Below, in pieces: positions 52,015 to 61,557 of a DNA stretch of 64,000 nt. Source of the DNA: Leptidea sinapis (taxonomy: Eukaryota > Arthropoda > Insecta > Lepidoptera > Pieridae); assembly GCF_905404315.1 (NCBI RefSeq), contig NC_066294.1, positions 12,115,501-12,179,500 of the forward strand, written 5' to 3'. The stretch's first letter is position 1. Every line of letters starts with the position of its first letter. Below the pieces are notes generated by a model that was not told the DNA's origin, did not search any database, and was given only the letters and a program-made list of their open reading frames with translations. The position numbers were made by a program, and so were the translations under genes.

Positions 52015-55000
52015 GAGGTTCTCGAGGGTGCTGAGTACGATTTTGTGATCATTTTTCTAATCCAAGATGATCGCCGCACAAAATTATGTTGATGGCCGCC
52101 GCTCAAAATAATGATAACTAGATTATGGGTATCGTATCCGAGGTTCTCGAAGGTGCAGAGAACGATTTTGTGATCAGTTTTCAAATCCAAGATGGCCACC
52201 GCTCTAAAGTATGATAATAACATTATGGATATCGTATCCTAGTTTCTCGAGGGTGCTGAGAACGATTTTGTGATCATTTTTCAAATCCAAGATGGCCGCC
52301 GTGTAAGATTATGATCACAAAAATATGGGTATCGTATCCAATGTTCTCGAGAGTGCACAGAACGATTTTGTGATCATTTTTGAAATCCAAGATGGCCGCC
52401 GCACAAAATTATGATTTTAGCAATATGGATATCATGTCCGAGGTTCTCGAGGGTGCAGAGAACAATTCTGTGATCATTTTTTTAATCCAAGAGGGCTGCC
52501 GCAAACAATTATGTTTTCAGCAATATGGATATCGTGTCCGAGGTTCTCGAGGGTGCAGAAAACAATTTTGGGATCATTTTTATATATGAGATGGCCGCCG
52601 CTCAAAATTATGATAACGACATTATGGGTATCGTATCCGAGGTTCTCGAGGGTGTTGAGAACGATTTTATGACAATTTTTAAAATCGAAGGCCGCCGCAC
52701 AAAATTATGATTTCAGCAATATGGATATCGTACCCGAGGTTCTCGAGGGTGCAGAGAACGATTTGGTGATCATTTTTCAAATCCAAGAGAGCTGCCGCAA
52801 ACAATTATGTTATCAGCAATATGGATATCGTGTCCGAGGTTCTCGAGGGTGCAGAAAACAATTTTGGGATCATTTTTAAATCTGAGATGGCCGCCGCTCA
52901 AAATTATGATAACGACATTATGGGTATCGTATCAGTGGTTCTCCAGGGTGCAGAGAACGATTTTGTGATCATTTTTCAAATCCAAGATGGCCGACGCTCA
53001 AAAGTATGATAACTAGATTATGGCTATCGTATCCGAGGTTCTCGAGGGTGCAGAGAACGATTCTGTGATCATTTTCAAATCCAAGATGGCCGCCGCACAA
53101 AATTATGATTTTAGCAATATGGATATCATGTCCGAGGTTCTCGAGGTTGCAGAGCAATTCTGTGATCATTATTTTAATCCAAGAGGGCTGCCGCAAACAA
53201 TTATGTTTTCAGCAATATGGATATCGTGTCCGAGGTTCTCGAGGGTGCAGAAAACAATTTTGGGATCATTTTTATATATGAGATGGCCGCCGCTCAAAAT
53301 TATGATAACGACATTATGGGTATCGTATCAGTAGTTCTCGAGGGTGCAGAGAACGATTTTGTGATCATTTTTCAAATCTTAGATGTCCGCCGCTCAAAAG
53401 TATGATAACTACATTATGGGTATCTTATCCGAGGTTCTCGAGGGTGATGAGAACGATTTTGTGATCATTTTTCAAATACAAGATGGCCGCCGTGCAAGAT
53501 TATGATCATAAAAATACAGGTATCGTATCTGAGGTTCTCGAGAGTGCACAGAACGATTTTTTGATGATTTTTGAAATCCAAGGTGGCCGCCGCTCAAAAT
53601 TATGATAACTAGATTATCGGTATCGTATCCTAGGTTCTCGAGGGTGCACAGAGCGATTTTGTGATAAGTTTTCAAATCCAAGAAGGCCGCCGCTCAAAAG
53701 AATGATAACTACATTATGGGTATCGTATCCGAGGTTCTCGAGGGTGCAGAGAACGATTTTGTGATCATTTTTGAAATCCAAGCTGGCCGCCGCACAAAAT
53801 TATGATTTCAGCAATATGGATATCGTACCCGAGGTTCTCGAGGGTGCAGAGAACGATTTTGTGATCATTTTTGAAATCCAAGCTGGCCGCCGCACAAAAT
53901 TATGATTTCAGCAATATGGATATCGTACCCGAGGTTCTCGAGGGTGCAGAGAACGATTTGGTGATCATTTTTCAAATCCAAGAGAGCTTCCGCAAACAAT
54001 TATGTTATCAGCAATATGGATATCGCGTCCGAGGTTCTCGAGGGTGCAGAAAACAATTTTGGGATCATTTTTAAATCTGAGATGGCCGCCGCTCAAAATT
54101 ATGATAACGACATTATGGGTATCGTATCAGTGGTTCTCGAGGGTGCAGAGAACGATTTTGTGATCATTTTTGAAATCCAAGATGGCCGCCGCTCAACATT
54201 ATGATAACTACATTACGGGTATCGTATCCGAGGTTCGCGAGGGTGCTGAGAACGATTTTGTGATCATTTTTCTAATCCAAGATGATCGCCGCACAAAATT
54301 ATGATTTCAGCAATATAGATATCGTACTCGAGGTTTTTGAGGGTGCAGAGAACGATTTGGTAATCATTTTTCAAATACAAGATGGCCGCCGCACAAAATT
54401 ATGATTTTAGCAATATGGATATCGTGTCCGAGGTTCTCGAGGGTGCAGAGAACAATTCTGTGATCATTTTTGAAATCCAAGAGCGCTGTCGCAAACAATT
54501 ATGTTTTCAGCAATATGGATATCATGTCCGAGGTTCTCGAGGGTGCAGAGAACAATTCTGTGATCATTTTTTTAATCCAAGAGGGCTGCCGCAAACAATT
54601 ATGTTTTCAGCAATATGGATATCGTGTCCGAGGTTCTCGAGGGTGCAGAAAACAATTTTGGGATCATTTTTATATATGAGATGGCCGCCGCTCAAAATTA
54701 TGATCACGACATTATGGGTATCGTATCAGTAGTTCTCGAGGGTGCAGAGAACGATTTTGTGATCATTTTTCAAAGCTTAGATGGCCGCCGCTCAAAAGTA
54801 TGATAACTACATTATGGGTATCTTATCCGAGGTTCTCGAGGGTGATGAGAACGATTTTGTGATCATTTTTCAAATACTAGATGGCCGCCGTGCAAGATTA
54901 TGATCATAAAAATACAGGTATCGTATCTGAGGTTCTCGAGAGTGCACAGAACGATTCTGTGATCATATTTCAAATCCAAGATGGCCGCCGCTCCAAAGTA

Positions 55001-57321
55001 TGATAACTAGATTATGGCTATCGTATCCGAGGTTCTCGAGGGTGCAGAGAACGATTCTGTGATCATTTTTGAAATCCAAGAGGGCTGCCGCAAACAATAA
55101 TGTTGTCAGCAATATGGATATCGTGTCTGAGGTTCACGAGGGTGCAGAAAATAATTTTGGGATCATTTTTAAGTCCGAGATGGCCGCCTCGCAAGATTAT
55201 GATCACAAAAATATGGGTATCATATCCGAGGTTCTCGAGGGTGCAGAAAACAATTTTGGGATCATTTTTAAATCTGAGATGGCCGCTGCTCAAAATTATG
55301 ATAACGACATTATGGGTATCGTATCAGTGGTTCTCGAGGGTGCAGAGAACGATTCTGTGATCATTTTTCAAATCCAAGATGGCCGCCGCTCAAAAGTATG
55401 ATAACTAGATTATGGCTATCGTATCTTAGGTTCTCGAGGGAGCAGAGAACGATTCTGTGATCATTTTTGAAATTCAAGAGGGCTGCCGCAAACAATAATA
55501 TTGTCAGCAATATGGATATCGTGTCTGAGGTTCACGAGGGTGCAGAAAATAATTTTGGGATCATTTTAAGTCCTAGATGGCCGACGTGCAAGATTATGAT
55601 TTTAGCAATATGGATATCATGTCCGAGGTTCTCGAGGGTGCAGAGAACAATTCTGTGATCATTTTTTTAATCCAAGATGGACGCCGCACAAAATTATGAT
55701 TTCAGCAATATAGATATCGTACTCGAGGTTTTTGAGGGTGCAGAGAACGATTTGGTGATCATTTTTCAAATACAAGATGGCCGCCGCACAAAATTATGAT
55801 TTTAGCAATATTGATATCGTGTCCGAGGTTCTCGAGGGTGCAGAGAACAATTCTGTGATCATTTTTGAAATCCAAGAGGGCTGTCGCAAACAATTATGTT
55901 TTCAGCAATATGGATATCGTGTCCGAGGTTCTCGAGGGTGCAGAAAACAATTTTGGGATCATTTTTAAATCTGAGATGGCCGCTGCTCAAAATTATGATA
56001 ACAACATTATGGGTATCGTATCAGTGGTTCTCGAGGGTGCAGAGAACGATTCTGTGATCATTTTTCAAATCCAAGATGGCCGCCGCTCAAAAGTATGATA
56101 ACTAGATAATGGCTATCGTATCTTAGGTTCTCGAGGGAGCAGAGAACGATTCTGTGATCATTTTTGAAATCCAAGAGTGCTGCCGCAAACAATAATGTTG
56201 TCAGCAATATGGATATCGTGTCTGAGGTTCACGAGGGTGCAGAAAATAATTTTGGGATCATTTTTAAGTCCGAGATGGCCGCCGTGCAAGATTATGATCA
56301 CAAAAATATGGGTATCGTATCCGAGGTTCTCGAGAGTGCACAGAACGATTTTTTGATGATTTTTGAAATCCAAGGTGGCCGCCGCTCAAAATTATGATAA
56401 CTAGATTATCGGTATCGTATCCTAGATTCTCGAGGGTGCACAGAGCGATTTTGTGATAAGTTTTCAAATCCAAGAAGGCCGCCGCTCAAAAGAATGATAA
56501 CTACATTATGGGTATCGTATCCGAGGTTCTCGAGGGTGCAGAGAACGATTTTGTGATCATTTTTGAAATCCAAGCTGGCCGCCGCACAAAATTATGATTT
56601 CAGCAATATGGATATCGTACCCGAGGTTCTCGAGGGTGCAGAGAACGATTTTGTGATCATTTTTGAAATCCAAGCTGGCCGCCGCACAAAATTATGATTT
56701 CAGCAATATGGATATCGTACCCGAGGTTCTCGAGGGTGCAGAGAACGATTTGGTGATCATTTTTCAAATCCAAGAGAGCTTCCGCAAACAATTATGTTAT
56801 CAGCAATATGGATATCGCGTCCGAGGTTCTCGAGGGTGCAGAAAACAATTTTGGGATCATTTTTAAATCTGAGATGGCCGCCGCTCAAAATTATGATAAC
56901 GACATTATGGGTATCGTATCAGTGATTCTCCAGGGTGCAGAGAACGATTTTGTGATCATTTTTCAAATCCAAGATGGCCGCCGCTCAAAAGTATGATAAC
57001 TACATTATGGGTATCTTATCCGAGGTTCTCGAGGGTGCTGAGAACGATTTTGTGATCATTTTTCAAATACAAGATGGCCGCCGTGCAAGATTATGATCAT
57101 AAAAATATGGGTATCATATCTGAGGTTCTCGAGAGTGCACAGAACGATTTTGTGAATATTTTTGAAATCCAAGATGGCCGCCGCTCAAAATTATGATAAG
57201 TAAATTATGGGTATCGTATCTAAAGTTCTCGAGGGTGCAGAGAACGATTTTGTGATCATTTTTGAAATCCAAGATGGCCGCCGCTCAAAATTAGGATAAC
57301 TACATTATGGGTATCGTATCC
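52015..57321 (+). repeat. 5307-bp composite block, copy 2
   Basis: Equal in length and order to 22010-27316, offset 30005. Differences seen by eye: TATGATCACGAC near 54700 (copy 1 TATGATAACGAC), GAGATGG near 54675 (copy 1 GATATGG), CTGTCGC near 55882 (copy 1 CTGCCGC) and GGCCGCCGTGCAAG near 57078 (copy 1 GGCCGCAGTGCAAG). The TCCTAGATTCTCGAGG variant near 56420 is shared by both. Confidence 0.92.
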
Positions 57322-59439
57322 GAGGTTCTCGAGGGTGCTGAGAACGATTTTGTGATCATTTTTCTAATCCAAGATGATCGCCGCACAAAATTATGTTGAT
57401 GGCCGCCGCTCAAAATAATGATAACTAGATTATGGGTATCGTATCCGAGGTTCTCGAAGGTGCAGAGAACGATTTTGTGGTAAGTTTTCAAATCCAAGAT
57501 GGCCACCGCTCTAAAGTATGATAATAACATTATGGATATCGTATCCTAGTTTCTCGAGGGTGCTGAGAACGATTTTGTGATCATTTTTCAAATCCAAGAT
57601 GGCCGCCGTGTAAGATTATGATCACAAAAATATGGGTATCGTATCCAATATTCTCGAGAGTGCACAGAACGATTTTGTGATCATTTTTTAAATCCAAGAT
57701 GGCCGCCGCACAAAATTATGATTTTAGCAATATGGATATCGTGTCCGAGGTTCTCGAGGATGCAGAGAACAATTCTGTGATCATTTTTGAAATCCAAGAG
57801 CGCTGTCGCAATCAATTATGTTTTCAGCAATATGGATATCATGTCCGAGGTTCTCGAGGGTGCAAAAAACAATTTTGGGATCATTTTTTAATCTGAGATG
57901 GCCGCCGCTCAAAATTATGATAACGACATTATGGGTATCATATCAGTGGTTCTCGAGGGTGCAGAGAACGATTCTGTGATCATTTTTCAAATCCAAGATG
58001 GCCGCCGCTCAAAAGTATGATAACTAGATTATGGCTATCGTATCTTAGGTTCTCGAGGGTGCAGAGAACGATTCTGTGATCATTTTTGAAATCCAAGAGG
58101 GCTGCCGCAAACAATAATGTTGTCAGCAATATGGATATCGTGTCTGAGGTTCACGAGGGTGCAGAAAATAATTTTGGGATCATTTTTAAGTCCGAGATGG
58201 CCGCCTCGCAAGATTATGATCACAAAAATATGGGTATCATATCCGAGGTTCTCGAGAGTGCACAGAACGATTTTTTTATCATATTTGAAATCCAAGGTGG
58301 CCGCCGCTCAAAATTATGATAACTTGATTATCGGTATCGTATCCTAGGTTCTCGAGGGTGCAGAGAGCGATTTTGTGATAAGTTTTCAAATCCAAGAAGG
58401 CCGCCGCTCAAAAGAATGATAACTACATTATGGGTATCGTATCCGAGGTTCTCGAGGGTGCAGAGAACGATTTTGTGATCATTTTTGAAATCCAAGATGG
58501 CCGCCGCACAAAATTATGATTTCAGCAATATGGATATCGTACCCGAGGTTCTCGAGGGTGCAGAGAACGATTTTGTGATCATTTTCAAATCCAAGATGGC
58601 CGCCGCACAAAATTATGATTTTAGCAATATGGATATCGTTTCCGAGGTTCTCGAGGGTGCAGAGAACGATTTTGTGATCATTTTTCAAATCGAAGATAGC
58701 CGCCACTTTAAAGTATGATAACTACATTATGGGTATCGTATCCGAGGTTCTCGAGGGTGTTGAGAACGATTTTATGACAATTTTTCAAATCGAAGGCCGC
58801 CGCACAAAATTATGATTTCAGCAATATGGATATCGTACCCGAGGTTCTCGAGGGTGCAGAGAACGATTTGGTGATCATTTTTCAAATCCAAGAGAGCTGC
58901 CGCAAACAATTATGTCATCAGCAATATGGATATCGCGTCCGAGGTTCTCGAGGGTGCAGAAAACAATTTTGGGATCATTTTTAAATCTGAGATGGCCGCC
59001 GCTCAAAATTATGATAACGACATTATGGGTATCGTATCAGTGATTCTCCAGGGTGCAGAGAACGATTTTGTGATCATTTTTCAAATCCAAGATGGCCGCC
59101 GCTCAAAAGTATGATAACTACATTATGGGTATCTTATCCGAGGTTCTCGAGGGTGCTGAGAACGATTTTGTGATCATTTTTCAAATACAAGATGGCCACA
59201 GTGCAAGATTATGATCATAAAAATATGGGTATCATATCTGAGGTTCTCGAGAGTGCACAGAACGATTTTGTGAATATTTTTGAAATCCAAGATGGCCGCC
59301 GCTCAAAATTATGATACGTAAATTATGGGTATCGTATCTAAAGTTCTCGAGGGTGCAGAGAACGATTTTGTGATCATTTTTGAAATCCAAGATGGCCGCC
59401 GCTCAAAATTAGGAAAACTACATTATGGGTATCGTATCC
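57322..59439 (+). repeat. 2118-bp 21-mer higher-order repeat, copy
   Basis: Full M1-M21 equivalent to 27317-29434 at offset 30005, sharing TTATGTCATCAGC near 58912, GGCCACAGTGCAAG near 59195 and GATACGTAAATTATG near 59314. It differs near 58707, where CCACTTTAAAGTATG replaces CCACTCAAAAGTATG of the earlier copy. Confidence 0.94.
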
Positions 59440-61557
59440 GAGGTTCTCGAGGGTACTGAGTACGATTTTGTGATCATTTTTCTAATCCAAGATGATCGCC
59501 GCACAAAATTATGTTGATGGCCGCCGCTCAAAATAATGATAACTAGATTATGGGAATCGTATCCGAGGTTCTCGAAGGTGCAGAGAACGATTTTGTGATC
59601 AGTTTTCAAATCCAAGATGGCCACCGCTCTAAAGTATGATAATAACATTATGGATATCGTATCCTAGTTTCTCGAGGGTGCTGAGAACGATTTTGTGATC
59701 ATTTTTCAAATCCAAGATGGCCGCCGTGTAAGATTATGATCACAAAAATATGGGTATCGTATCCAATGTTCTCGAGAGTGCACAGAACGATTTAGTGATC
59801 ATTTTTGAAATCCAAGATGGCCGCCGCACAAAATTATGATTTTAGCAATATGGATATCGTGTCCGAGGTTCTCGAGGGTGCAGAGAACAATTCTGTGATC
59901 ATTTTTGAAATCCAAGAGCGCTGTCGCAATCAATTATGTTTTCAGCAATATGGATATCATGTCCGAGGTTCTCGAGGGTGCAGAAAACAATTTTGGGATC
60001 ATTTTTAAATCTGAGATGGCCGCCGCTCAAAATTATGATAACGACATTATGGGTATCGTATCAGTGGTTCTCGAGGGTGCAGAGAACGATTCTGTGATCA
60101 TTTTTCAAATCCAAGATGGACGCCGCTCAAAAGTATGATAACTAGATTATGGCTATCGTATCTTAGGTTCTCGAGGGTGCAGAGAACGATTCTGTGATCA
60201 TTTTTGAAATCCAAGAGAGCTGCCGCAAACAATAATGTTGTCAGCAATATGGATATCGTGTCTGAGGTTCACGAGGGTGCAGAAAATAATTTTGGGATCA
60301 TTTTTAAGCCCGAGATGGCCGCCTCGCAAGATTATGATCACAAAAATATGGGTATCATATCCGAGGTTCTCGAGAGTGCACAGAACGATTTTTTTATCAT
60401 ATTTGAAATCCAAGGTGGCCGCCGCTCAAAATTATGATAACTTGATTATCGGTATCGTATCCTAGGTTCTCGAGGGTGCAGAGAGCGATTTTGTTATAAG
60501 TTTTCAAATCCAAAAAGGCCGCCGCTGAAAAGAATGATAACTACATTATGGGTATCGTGTCCGAGGATCTCGAGGGTGCAGAGAACGATTTTGTGATCAT
60601 TTTTGAAATCCAAGATGGCCGCCGCACAAAATTATGATTTCAGCAATATGGATATCGTACCCGAGGTTCTCGAGGGTGCAGAGAACGATTTTGTGATCAT
60701 TTTCAAATCCAAGATGGCCGCCGCACAAAATTATGATTTTAGCAATATGGATATCGTGTCCGAGGTTCTCGAGGGTGCAGAGAACGATTTTGTGATCATT
60801 TTTCAAATCGAAGATAGCCGCCACTTTAAAGTATGATAACTACATTATGGGTATCGTATCCGAGGTTCTCGAGGGTGTTGAGAACGATTTTATGACAATT
60901 TTTCAAATCGAAGGCCGCCGCACAAAATTATGATTTCAGCAATATGGATATCGTACCCGAGGTTCTCGAGGGTGCAGAGAACGATTTGGTGATCATTTTT
61001 CAAATCCAAGAGAGCTGCCGCAAACAATTATGTTATCAGCAATATGGATATCGCGTCCGAGGTTCTCGAGGGTGCAGAAAACAATTTTGGGATCATTTTT
61101 AAATCTGAGATGGCCGCCGCTCAAAATTATGATAACGACATTATGGGTATCGTATCAGTGATTCTCCAGGGTGCAGAGAACGATTTTGTGATCATTTATC
61201 AAATCCAAGATGGCCGCCGCTCAAAAGTATGATAACTACATTATGGGTATCTTATCCGAGGTTCTCGAGGGTGCTGAGAACGATTTTGTGATCATTTTTC
61301 AAATACAAGATGGCCGCAGTGCAAGATTATGATCATAAAAATATGGGTATCATATCTGAGGTTCTCGAGAGTGCACAGAACGATTTTGTGAATATTTTTG
61401 AAATCCAAGATGGCCGCCGCTCAAAATTATGATAAGTAAATTATGGGTATCGTATCTAAAGTTCTCGAGGGTGCAGAGAACGATTTTGTGATCATTTTTG
61501 AAATCCAAGATGGCCGCCGCTCAAAATTAGGATAACTACATTATGGGTATCGTATCC
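59440..61557 (+). repeat. 2118-bp 21-mer higher-order repeat, copy
   Basis: Full M1-M21 equivalent to 29435-31552, sharing ATTATGGGAATCG, CATTTATCAAATCC and CCGCTGAAAAGAATG. A local change near 60560 reads GTGTCCGAGGATCTCGAGG, where the earlier copy reads GTATCCGAGGTTCTCGAGG. Confidence 0.94.
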
